The position numbers and the translations under genes were made by a program. This document shows, in pieces, positions 53,183 through 64,000 of a stretch of 64,000 bases of DNA; position 1 is the stretch's first letter; every line of letters begins with the position of its first letter. Where the stretch lies: contig NZ_SZQA01000026.1 of the NCBI RefSeq assembly GCF_005233835.1, positions 62,001-126,000 on the forward strand. Direction: 5' to 3'. This DNA comes from Herbidospora galbida (GTDB lineage Bacteria > Actinomycetota > Actinomycetes > Streptosporangiales > Streptosporangiaceae). The notes below the pieces were generated by a model. That model saw nothing but the letters and a program-made list of their open reading frames with translations, had not been told where the DNA came from and searched no databases.

Positions 53183-56100
53183 TTGACCAGTCTCTCCCCG
53201 GCCAAACAGGCACTTCTCGCTCGCCGGCTGCAGCGCCGGACCGTCTCGGAGACCATCGCGCCGCGCTCCCCCGAGGTCGTCCCGCCGCTGTCGCACGCGC
53301 AGGAGCGCCTGTGGTTCCTGGAGCACTACCGGGCGGGGACGACGGCGTACACGATCCCCTTCACGGCCCGCCTCACCGGCGCCCTCGACGAGACGGCCTT
53401 CGCGGCGGCCGTCACCGAGGTGTCGCGCCGGCACGAGAGCCTCCGCATGCGCTTCCTCGCCTCGGACGACGGCCTGCCCGAGGTGGTCGTCGACGCCGAG
53501 CCCGCCACCGAGTTCACCCTCGTGGAGGCCGGCTCGGAGGCGGCCGCCCGGGAGCTGATGGCCGCCACGCTGGCCCGCCCCTTCGACCTGTCGGCCGGGG
53601 GGCTGCTCCGCGTCCTGCTGGTCCGCCTGGCCCCGGACGACCACGTCCTGCTGATGGCCGCCCACCACGCGGTCACCGACGGCTGGTCGGGCGAGATCCT
53701 GCTGCGCGAGCTGCTGACCCTGCACGCGGGCGGGACCCTCGACCCGCTGCCGATCCAGTACGGCGACTACGCCCTGTGGGAACGCACCCGCGACCACACC
53801 CGCGACCTCGCGTACTGGCGCGACCGGCTGACCGGGGTGCCGCCGCTGGAGCTGCCGCTCGACTTCCCCCGCCCGGCCGAGCAGACCACCTCCGGCCGCA
53901 GCCACCGCTTCCGCGTCGATCCCGATCTCCTGGCCCGGTTCGCCGACCAGGGCGTGACGCCCTACATGGTCATGCTGGCCGCGCTGCAGCTCACCCTCGG
54001 CCGGTGGTCGGGGCAGCGCGACTTCGCGGTGGGCTCGCCGGTCAGCGGACGCCCGCTGCCCGAGCTCGAACCCCTCGCCGGCATGTTCGTCAACACGCTC
54101 GCGATGCGGGCCGACCTGTCGGGCGACCCGACCTTCGGGGAGTTCCTGGTCCGGGTCCGCGACGCCTGCCTGGACGCCTACGCGCACCAGGAGCTGCCGT
54201 TCGACAAGCTGGTCGGCGAGCTGAAGGTGGAGCGCGACGTCAGCCGGTCGGCGGTGTTCCAGGTGCTGCTGGCGCTGCAGAACTACGGGGTTCCGGACGA
54301 CCACGGGCTGACGGTCTCGGCGTTCCATCCCGAGACCACGGTCAGCCGCTTCGACCTGGCCTTCTACCTCTGGGACGACGACGGCCTGGTCATCTACAAC
54401 CCCGACCTGTTCCGGCCCGAGACCGTCACCCGGCTGACCGACTCGCTGACCACCGTCCTGCGCGCCGCGCCGGAGACCCCGCTGTCGCAGGTGGCGTGGG
54501 TGCCCGACCCCGCCGGGGCGCTGGCCCTCGGCGTCGCGGCCCCGGCCCGGCCGCTGCCCGCGCGGCTGCTGCACGAGCTGCCGCCCGTCACCGACGCCCC
54601 GGCCGTGGTGTTCGGGGGCGAGACGCTGACGTACCGGGAACTGGACCTGCGCGCCAACCACGTTGCCCACCGGCTGCGGGCGGCGGGGGTGGCCCCGGGC
54701 GACCGCGTGGCCGTCTGCCTGGAGCAGTCGGCCGGTCTGGCCGCCGCCCTGCTGGGCGTCCTCAAGGCGGGCGCGGCCTACGTCCCCCTCGACCCGGAGC
54801 AGCCGGACGACCGGCTGGCCTACCTGATCGGCGACTCGGGCGCCCGGGTGTCGGTCACCGGACGCCCGCTGCCCGGCGGAACCGTCGAACTCGCCCTGGA
54901 TCGGGGCGAGGCGGCCGAGCCGCCCGTCACCGAGGTCACTCCGGACGACCTCGCCTACGTGATCTACACCTCCGGGACGACCGGCCGCCCCAAGGGCGTG
55001 GCGGTGCAGCACCGGGAGGTGCTGACCTACCTCTCCGGGGTGCACGAGCGGTTCGGGATCGAGGACGGGAAGGTGTTCGCCCTCCCCCAGTCGCTCGCCT
55101 TCGACTTCGGGGTGACGATCTTCTACCTGTCGCTGATGACGGGCGGCACCCTGCACCTGATCCCGCCGAAGTCGACCGACCCGTGGCCGGTCCGCCCCGA
55201 CTACCTGAAGATGACCCCCTCCCACCTGGCGGCCCTCGACGTCGAGCTCCCGAAGGAGCTGCTCATCCTCGGCGGCGAGGCCTCGACCGTCGGCTGGGCC
55301 TCCGAGCTGGCCGGGCACTGCCGGGTGGTCAACCACTACGGCCCCACCGAGGCCACCGTCGGCGTGACCACCTTCGAGGTCGAACCCGGTCAGACCGGTC
55401 AGGCCACGCTGCCCATCGGACGGCCGCTGCCGGGGGCCCGGGTCTACGTCCTGGACGAGCACCTGCGGCCCGTCCCGCCCGGGGTCACGGGGGAGATCTA
55501 CCTGGGCGGCGACCGGCTCGCCCGCGGCTACCTCGGCAAGCCCGCCCTCACCGCCGAGAAGTTCCTGCCCGACCCCTACGGGCCGCCCGGCTCCCGCGTC
55601 TACCGGACCGGCGACCTCGGCCGGTGGACCCACGAGGGGGTGCTGCAGTTCCTCGGCCGCCGCGACCTCCAGGTCAAGATCCGGGGTTACCGGGTCGAGC
55701 TGAGCGAGGTCGAGACGGTGCTCGCCGAGCACCCCGCCGTCGCGCAGGCGGTGGTGGAGCTGCGCGACCAGCGGCTGGTCGCCTACCTGGTCGGCGACGA
55801 GATCCCGGCCGCCGACCTGCGGGCCTGGGCGAAGGACCGGCTGCCCGACTACATGGTCCCGGCCCGCTGGATGTGGCTGGACGTCCTGCCGCTCAAGTCG
55901 CACGGCAAGGTCGACCGCGCGGCCCTGCCGTCGGCCGACGAGCCGGTCCTGACCGGCCTGGTCGCGCCCGCGACGGAGGCCGAGGAGACGATCGCCGCGA
56001 TCTGGGCGGCGGTGCTGGGGCTGGAGCGGGTCGGGGTGACCGACGACTTCTTCGACCTGGGCGGCCACTCGCTGCTGGCCATGCAGGTGGTGGCCCGCAT

Positions 56101-58384
56101 GCGCAAGGCCGGCCACCCGGTGACGCTGATGCGGCTGTTCAGCCACCCGACCGTGCGCGACCTGGCCCGGTCGGCCCCCGGCTCCGGCGGCCTGCTGCAC
56201 CGCCTCACTCCCCCGCGCCCGGTCACGGGCTCCGTCGTCTGCGCCCCCTACGGCGGCGGCAGCGCCGTCATCTTCAAGCCGCTGGCCGACGCGATGCCCG
56301 CCGACTGGGCGCTGCACTCGATCGCCGTCCCGGGCAACGAACTGGGCGAGGAGCCGCGCCCGACCGAGGAGGTCGCCGAGCAGGTCACCGCCGAGATCCT
56401 GGCCGGCGTCGAGGGCCGCGTCGTCCTGTACGGCCACTGCGGCGCGGGCACCACCCTCGTCGCGGCCATCGCCCGGCGGCTCGAAGCGGCCGGCCGCCCG
56501 GTCGAGGCCGTCTACCTGGGCGGCGTGTTCCCCTTCACCCGCCCTCGGGGCCTGTTCGCCCGGGTCGGCGAGTGGCTGGAGGACCACGGCGGCAACCAGT
56601 CGCGCATCAACGGCCTGGTGGCCTCGGGCCTGGACGTCGCCGAGTTCGACCAGGCCGAGCTCGAGCTCATCGTCCGCAACCGGCGGCGCGGCACCCGGGA
56701 GGCGGAGCGGTACTTCGCCCGGCTCTTCGAGGAGGGCGCGGAGCCGCTGTCGGCCCCGGTGATCGCGGTGGCCGGGGAACGCGACCCGGTCGTCGAGTTC
56801 TACCAGGAGCGCTACCGCGAGTGGCACTGCCTGTCGCGGGTGACGGCCTGTGTGGTCCTGGACGAGGCCGCGCACTACTTCGTGAAATATCGGGCGGAGG
56901 AGCTGGCCACCATCGTGACCAGCGTCCACACCGGACTGGCCGAGGACGCCGGCCCGCTGCCGGCGAAGGGCACGGGCACCTGGTGGGTGGAGGGCGTCTC
57001 CCGGACCACACCGGACGTCCCGGATCTGCCGCAGTCGACCGGTCCCGCGCCGAGCATGCGGCGGTTCCTGGTGCTCGCCGCCGGTCAGCTCGTCTCGATG
57101 ACCGGGTCGGCGCTGACCGAGTTCGCCATCCCGCTCTGGATCTATCTGGAGACCGGCTCGCTGGCGAACTTCGCGCTGTTCTCGGTGCTGGGCCTGGTGC
57201 CGGGACTGCTCGCGGCCCCTCTCGCGGGGGCCGTCGTCGACCGGTTCAACCGGCGGGCGGTGCTGCTGTGCGCCGACCTCGCGGCCGGAGGGACCCAGCT
57301 CGGGCTGGGGCTCCTCGTCTGGACCGGAACGATACAGATCTGGCATGTCTATCCGCTGCTCGTCACACTGTCGGTCGCGCTCACCTTCCAGCGGGTCGCG
57401 TACGCCTCGGCGATCCCCCAGCTCGTGCCTAAGCGGTTCCTCGGGCACGCCAACGGGGTGGTCGGGATGGCCACCGGGGTCGCGCAGCTCGTCGTCCCGC
57501 TGGTCGCGGCGGGGCTGCTCGCGGTGGTCGGGCTGGGCGGCATCCTGGTCATCGACGTGGTCAGCTACGCGGTCGCGATCATCGTGCTGGCCGCGATCAA
57601 GTTCCCGCGCACCCTGCCGTGGAAGCGGCGGGAGACCGTGCTCAAGGAGATGGCCGAGGGGTTCCGCTACACCTGGGGGCACCTGGGCATCCGGCGGATG
57701 CTGCTGTTCTTCGCGGTCGTGAACCTGTTCATGTCGCCGCTGTTCCTGCTGGTCTCGCCGCTGGTGCTGAGCTTCGCCGACACCGCCGACGTGGGGCGGG
57801 TGGCGTTCTTCGGCGGGCTCGGGGTCTTCCTCGGCGGGCTCGCCATGACCTTCTGGGGCGGCCCGCGCCGGCTCCGGCTGCGCGGCCAGCTGCTCGCCAC
57901 CCTCTCGCTCTCGGCGTTCGCGCTGGTGGTCGGGGTGCGGGAGGACCTGGTCGTGATCGCGGCCGGCGTCTTCGGCATGTTCGCCTCGCTGACCGTGCTG
58001 AACGGGATCTACAACACGATCATCCAGGTCAAGGTTCCCCAGCGGTTCCACGGCCGGGTCTTCGCGCTGAACCAGCTTGTGGCCTTTTCGACACTCCCGA
58101 TCGGCTATGGGCTCATCGCCCCGTACGGAACGGCGCTGTTCGAGCCGTTGATGGCCGCCGACGGCCCGCTGACCAGCACCGTCGGCGTGATCATCGGGAC
58201 CGGGGAGGGCCGTGGGATCGCTCTCATGTACGTCCTGTTCGCCCTGGTCATGGCGGCCACGGTCGCCGTCGGGACGCGGATGCGGCGGCTGTGGAATTTC
58301 GATCTGGAGGTTCCGGACGCCATCCCCGACGATGTCATCGGGTTCGCGGCACTCCACGCGAAAGAGGGACGCGGACGGCCGTGA
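53183..58384 (+). CDS. NRPS module C-A-PCP-TE fused to an MFS transporter
   Basis: 1733 aa. Condensation domain (about 35-450) with HHxxxDG at 161-167; adenylation domain (475-905) with YTSGTTGRPKG near 595. Carrier domain has Ppant Ser S963 in LGGHSL. Thioesterase (1010-1245) has GHCGAG (nucleophile C1086, not Ser), D1201 and H1231. After a 45-residue linker, a 12-helix MFS exporter starts at residue 1292 (RRFLVLAAGQLVSMTGSALTE) and runs to the C-terminus. Hand-read specificity code D-F-T-K-I-G-H-V-G-K resembles aspartate codes (DLTKVGHxGK). TTG start follows GGAG. First gene of a four-gene operon; the TE marks it as the terminal module, and the MFS part should export the product. Confidence 0.9.
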   Translation: MTSLSPAKQALLARRLQRRTVSETIAPRSPEVVPPLSHAQERLWFLEHYRAGTTAYTIPFTARLTGALDETAFAAAVTEVSRRHESLRMRFLASDDGLPEVVVDAEPATEFTLVEAGSEAAARELMAATLARPFDLSAGGLLRVLLVRLAPDDHVLLMAAHHAVTDGWSGEILLRELLTLHAGGTLDPLPIQYGDYALWERTRDHTRDLAYWRDRLTGVPPLELPLDFPRPAEQTTSGRSHRFRVDPDLLARFADQGVTPYMVMLAALQLTLGRWSGQRDFAVGSPVSGRPLPELEPLAGMFVNTLAMRADLSGDPTFGEFLVRVRDACLDAYAHQELPFDKLVGELKVERDVSRSAVFQVLLALQNYGVPDDHGLTVSAFHPETTVSRFDLAFYLWDDDGLVIYNPDLFRPETVTRLTDSLTTVLRAAPETPLSQVAWVPDPAGALALGVAAPARPLPARLLHELPPVTDAPAVVFGGETLTYRELDLRANHVAHRLRAAGVAPGDRVAVCLEQSAGLAAALLGVLKAGAAYVPLDPEQPDDRLAYLIGDSGARVSVTGRPLPGGTVELALDRGEAAEPPVTEVTPDDLAYVIYTSGTTGRPKGVAVQHREVLTYLSGVHERFGIEDGKVFALPQSLAFDFGVTIFYLSLMTGGTLHLIPPKSTDPWPVRPDYLKMTPSHLAALDVELPKELLILGGEASTVGWASELAGHCRVVNHYGPTEATVGVTTFEVEPGQTGQATLPIGRPLPGARVYVLDEHLRPVPPGVTGEIYLGGDRLARGYLGKPALTAEKFLPDPYGPPGSRVYRTGDLGRWTHEGVLQFLGRRDLQVKIRGYRVELSEVETVLAEHPAVAQAVVELRDQRLVAYLVGDEIPAADLRAWAKDRLPDYMVPARWMWLDVLPLKSHGKVDRAALPSADEPVLTGLVAPATEAEETIAAIWAAVLGLERVGVTDDFFDLGGHSLLAMQVVARMRKAGHPVTLMRLFSHPTVRDLARSAPGSGGLLHRLTPPRPVTGSVVCAPYGGGSAVIFKPLADAMPADWALHSIAVPGNELGEEPRPTEEVAEQVTAEILAGVEGRVVLYGHCGAGTTLVAAIARRLEAAGRPVEAVYLGGVFPFTRPRGLFARVGEWLEDHGGNQSRINGLVASGLDVAEFDQAELELIVRNRRRGTREAERYFARLFEEGAEPLSAPVIAVAGERDPVVEFYQERYREWHCLSRVTACVVLDEAAHYFVKYRAEELATIVTSVHTGLAEDAGPLPAKGTGTWWVEGVSRTTPDVPDLPQSTGPAPSMRRFLVLAAGQLVSMTGSALTEFAIPLWIYLETGSLANFALFSVLGLVPGLLAAPLAGAVVDRFNRRAVLLCADLAAGGTQLGLGLLVWTGTIQIWHVYPLLVTLSVALTFQRVAYASAIPQLVPKRFLGHANGVVGMATGVAQLVVPLVAAGLLAVVGLGGILVIDVVSYAVAIIVLAAIKFPRTLPWKRRETVLKEMAEGFRYTWGHLGIRRMLLFFAVVNLFMSPLFLLVSPLVLSFADTADVGRVAFFGGLGVFLGGLAMTFWGGPRRLRLRGQLLATLSLSAFALVVGVREDLVVIAAGVFGMFASLTVLNGIYNTIIQVKVPQRFHGRVFALNQLVAFSTLPIGYGLIAPYGTALFEPLMAADGPLTSTVGVIIGTGEGRGIALMYVLFALVMAATVAVGTRMRRLWNFDLEVPDAIPDDVIGFAALHAKEGRGRP

Positions 58385-58419
58385 ATCCGCCCAGGGAACA
58401 GGCACAGCACGGAGGAAAA

Positions 58420-58740
58420 GTGAACGAAGATCGGGTCATGCGGCTCTGGAGCGACATCCTCGGGGTTCCGGTCACGTCCCCGGACGACGACTTCTTCGAC
58501 CTCGGCGGTCAGTCGCTCTCGATGGTGCAGTTCTTGGCCAGGGTCGAGAGCGAGTTCGGCGTGGAACTGCCGATCGAGGTGCTGTTCGCGGGCGACCTGA
58601 CCGCGTCCGGGGCGGCACGGGCCATCCAGGAGATCCTCGACGAGGAGGGCGAGGACGTCGACGCGCTGCTCGCCGAGGTCGACGCCCTGCCGACGGGCGA
58701 GATCAAGGCGCTCCTGGGAGACCGCTCGTGGCACGAGTGA
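58420..58740 (+). CDS. Discrete peptidyl/acyl carrier protein
   Basis: 106-aa free-standing carrier protein with Ppant attachment Ser S32 in DDDFFDLGGQSLSMVQF, flanked by the usual helices. The C-terminal 35 residues form an acidic extension (DEEGEDVDALLAEVD) that may dock to a partner. GTG start follows GGAGGAAAA, 36 nt after the NRPS-MFS stop. It overlaps the glycosyltransferase gene by 13 nt. It could hold the starter unit or an intermediate for glycosylation; which one cannot be seen. Confidence 0.9.
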   Translation: MNEDRVMRLWSDILGVPVTSPDDDFFDLGGQSLSMVQFLARVESEFGVELPIEVLFAGDLTASGAARAIQEILDEEGEDVDALLAEVDALPTGEIKALLGDRSWHE

Positions 58741-59962
58741 TCATGTCCACGCACGGCAGCCATGGTGACGTGCTGCCGTTCGTGGCCCTCGGCCGGGCGC
58801 TGCGCGAGCGCGGTCACGAGGTCGAGCTCCTCACCCACGGCCCGTTCCGGGACCTGGCCGAGCGCGCCGGACTGGAGTTCACCGCGATCGACACGAAGGA
58901 GGCGTACGAGGCGAACCTGGCGGACACTCCCCCGCTGCTGGGCGCCGGCCTCCGGCGGTGGCGGGACTACTACGAGGCCAACGGCCTGTTCGAGCAGATC
59001 GCGTTCGAGATCTGGCACACGATGGAACGGTACGTCCCCGGCGAGACGATCCTGGTCGGGCGGCACACCACGGCCATCTCCACCCTGTTCGCGGCCGAGG
59101 CGCTCGACGCCCCGGCGGCCTGGGTGGCGGTGACGCCGATCCAGTACATGTCCGAGCGCGGCGTCGCGCACACCTACGCCCGGACGATGGCCGACCGCCT
59201 CGACGCCATCCGCTCGGGCAACGGGCTGCCGCCCGTGCGCGACTGGGCGGCGTGGTTCGCCTCGGCCCACCTCGACGTCGCTCTGTGGCCCTCGTGGTTC
59301 GACGCGGCGGGCACCCCGGCCCCCAAGCGGGTGCGCCTGACCGGCGCGCCCCTGGGCGACTCCGCCGGCGACCACGACCTGCCGCCGGAGGCCGAGGAAC
59401 TGCTCGACCGGGACGCCGTCCTGGTCACCGGCGGGACCGGCCGGATGCTGCACCAGCGGTTCTACGAGGTCGCCGTCGAGGCCTGCCGGGCGGTCGGGCG
59501 GCCCGCGCTGCTGGCCGTACGGCACCGCGACCTGGTGCCCGAGACGCTGCCCGACGGGATGCGCTGGTTCCCCGGCCTGCCGTTCGAGCGGGTCGTCCCG
59601 AGAGTGGGCGCGATCCTGCACCACGGCGGGATCGGCACCCTGATCAGGGCGGCCACGTCGGGCACCCCGCAGGTCGTCCTGGCCCACGGGTTCGACCGGG
59701 CCGAGAACGGCGCCCGGGTCGCGGCGGCCGGGCTCGGGTCGTGGCTGCCCGAGCAGCGATGGTCGCCCGAGGAGGCCGCGGCGCTGCTGAAGGCCGCGCT
59801 GACCGGGCCGCGCGTCCGGGTGCCCGCCGACGGCGGGCTCGGCGCGGCGGCCGAGGCGATCGAAGGGCTGGCGGGATCGTCGGCGCCCTACTCGGCCAGA
59901 CATCTACTCACCCGGGAGGAGCGCCTGGCGCTCGCCCGCCGACTGCGTTCAGGAGAGACGGC

Positions 59963-59966
<4 letters not shown>
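58728..59966 (+). CDS. GT1-family glycosyltransferase
   Basis: Transfers a sugar from a nucleotide-sugar to a small acceptor; 412 aa with the GT-B fold. The N-terminus VIMSTHGSHGDVLPFVALGR is typical of natural-product and sterol-type UGTs. The donor-binding region is LHHGGIGTLIRAATSGTPQV followed by DRAENGARV. GTG 58728 was chosen since GGGAG lies 8 nt upstream; it overlaps the carrier gene by 13 nt and the next NRPS gene by 4 nt, so it belongs to the pathway. The peptide, or an intermediate on the carrier, is the expected acceptor. Confidence 0.88.
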
Positions 59967-62994
<3,028 letters not shown>

Positions 62995-62998
<4 letters not shown>

Positions 62999-63039
62999 CA
63001 GGGCCCGTCCCGGATCCCTTCAATGGAGAGCGCTCTCCA
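62995..63039 (+). promoter_or_regulatory. GH3 promoter with GGAGAGCGCTCTCC operator
   Basis: TTGACA (62995-63000) overlaps the NRPS stop codon; TTCAAT (63019-63024) lies 18 bp downstream as a possible -10. The perfect 16-bp palindrome TGGAGAGCGCTCTCCA (63024-63039) follows immediately and would block transcription when bound. It ties the GH3 gene to the same regulator as the chimeric glycosidase. Confidence 0.65.
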
Positions 63040-63063
63040 ACCCACTCAGACGCGGGGGGATCT

Positions 63064-64000
63064 GTGGACTTCGTCCGGCTGTTGTCCGGGTCGTCGGTAT
63101 GGCGAACCGCTTCGGAACCTCTCCTGGGGCTGCCCGAACTCGTCATGTCCGACGGCCCGGTCGGGGTGCGCGGCCCCGGCTGGGACGAGCGGCGCACCTC
63201 GCTCGTCCTGCCCTCCCCGACCGCCCTGGCGGCGACTTGGGACGCCGATCTCGTGCGCGACCTCGGCGCCCTGCTGGGCTCCGAGGCCCGCCGCAAGGGG
63301 GTCGACGTCCTGCTGGCGCCCAACCTCAACCTGCACCGCTCCCCGCTCGGGGGCCGCCACTTCGAGTGCTTCTCCGAAGACCCCCTGCTCACCGGGCTGA
63401 TCGGGGCCGCCTACATCGCCGGCGTCCAGTCGCGCGGGGTGGCGGCGACGGCCAAGCACTACGTCGGCAACGAGGCCGAGACCGAGCGGATGACCTACGA
63501 CTCGCTCATCGCCGCCCGGGTGCTGCGGGAGGTCTACCTCGCGCCGTTCGAGGCGGCGGTGGCGGCCGGGGTGTGGGTGGTGATGTCGGCGTACAACCAG
63601 GTCAACGGGGCGTTGATGGCGGAGAGCCCGCTCCTGCGCGACCCGCTGAAGACCGAGTGGGGCTTCGACGGCGTGGTGGTCTCCGACTGGGGCGGCGTCC
63701 GGTCGACGGTCGCCTCGGCCCTGGCGGGCCAGGACCTCGCGATGCCGGGGCCGAACGACTTCTGGGGCGACCCGTTACGCGAGGCCGTGCGCGAGGGGAC
63801 GGTCCCGGAGGCGGTCGTCCACGACAAGGTCGCCCGCCTGCGGCTGCTGGCCGCGCGGGTCCGTGCCCTGCCCGAGTCGGCGACCGGGCCGAGACCACGC
63901 GCCGAACACGACGCGCCCTTCCCGGCGGCCCTGTCCGGCCGCCCGCACCCCGGTCGCGCGACTCCCCCCGGAGTTCCGATGACGCTGGCCGAGCGGGTGC
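63064..64000 (+). CDS. GH3 beta-glucosidase (3' end outside window)
   Basis: About 312 codons of a glycoside hydrolase family 3 enzyme that continues past the right edge. GTG start with GGGGGA just upstream. No signal peptide, so probably cytoplasmic. Conserved family segments: VMSDGPVGVRG, LHRSPLGGRHFECFSEDP, KHYVGNEAETER and nucleophile D208 in VVVSDWGG. Closely parallels the GH3 at 14836. Its own promoter and operator separate it from the NRPS operon, but the shared operator type suggests joint induction. It would release glucose from imported beta-gluco-oligosaccharides or from a glycosylated metabolite. Confidence 0.9.
   Translation, partial: MDFVRLLSGSSVWRTASEPLLGLPELVMSDGPVGVRGPGWDERRTSLVLPSPTALAATWDADLVRDLGALLGSEARRKGVDVLLAPNLNLHRSPLGGRHFECFSEDPLLTGLIGAAYIAGVQSRGVAATAKHYVGNEAETERMTYDSLIAARVLREVYLAPFEAAVAAGVWVVMSAYNQVNGALMAESPLLRDPLKTEWGFDGVVVSDWGGVRSTVASALAGQDLAMPGPNDFWGDPLREAVREGTVPEAVVHDKVARLRLLAARVRALPESATGPRPRAEHDAPFPAALSGRPHPGRATPPGVPMTLAERV

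Noticed and set aside
57056-58384. Separate MFS gene starting at the internal ATG 57056
   Set aside because: No ribosome site precedes this ATG and the frame is continuous from the thioesterase, so a fusion is the better reading.
52739-58405. Very long open frame (about 1888 codons) antisense to the NRPS gene
   Set aside because: Encodes low-complexity Arg/Gly/Gln/Val/Asp-rich sequence with no domain; it mirrors the codon pattern of the real NRPS gene, a usual artefact in high-GC DNA.
58381-58740. GTG at 58381 as start of the carrier protein
   Set aside because: The GTG at 58420 has a strong GGAGGAAAA site and begins right at the carrier-domain helix; the upstream 13 codons are unlike the family.

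Overview
The window is high-GC DNA with dense, overlapping genes, ATG/GTG/TTG starts and Gly/Ala/Arg-rich proteins. It looks like a filamentous actinomycete chromosome. The gene content (xylan and beta-glucan hydrolases, LacI regulators, a terpene synthase, an NRPS fused to an MFS transporter, STAND ATPases) fits the order Streptosporangiales, but the exact taxon is an inference. No rRNA, tRNA, CRISPR array, insertion sequence or phage gene was recognised.

Bases 1-7.3 kb form a hemicellulose/beta-glucan uptake and degradation locus. It holds a secreted CBM-GH10 xylanase (cut by the left edge), an intracellular GH5 glycosidase, a divergent LacI repressor, and a leftward three-gene ABC sugar importer (binding protein plus two permeases; no ATPase gene, as is usual where a shared MsiK-type ATPase serves). 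GAAA-N-TTTC palindromes lie upstream of the GH5 gene, lacI and the importer. They recur at 9.28 kb before an oxidoreductase/DUF6807/cupin operon, which suggests one LacI regulon.

Bases 7.4-22 kb carry a secreted alpha/beta hydrolase, the oxidoreductase operon, a CopC/CopD pair, a membrane protein, a GH3 beta-glucosidase coupled to a hydrolase-ABC ATPase fusion and its ABC-2 permease, and a class I terpene synthase. Bases 22-46 kb are mixed chromosomal genes: two STAND ATPases, ankyrin and PAC2 proteins, a tyrosine phosphatase, an SGNH hydrolase, a small secreted four-Cys peptide, HrpA helicase, a lipid kinase, a polyphosphate glucokinase with a striking repetitive basic tail, and a two-component system. 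Bases 46.2-49.2 kb hold a membrane NACHT ATPase interrupted by an apparent one-base deletion.

The most interesting part is 49.3-64 kb. A large secreted chimeric glycosidase (discoidin modules, GH16-like domain, TIM-barrel glycosidase) diverges from a small biosynthetic operon: NRPS module with thioesterase and fused MFS exporter, discrete carrier protein, glycosyltransferase, second NRPS module. A GH3 beta-glucosidase follows. The NRPS promoter carries a perfect TGGGAGCGCTCCCA (the CebR/CelR cellulose-repressor operator). Three related GGAGAGCGCTCTCC palindromes sit before the chimeric glycosidase, in the divergent spacer and before the GH3 gene. The cluster therefore looks like a small, probably glycosylated peptide pathway (hand-read adenylation codes suggest Gly and Asp) switched on together with beta-glucan breakdown.
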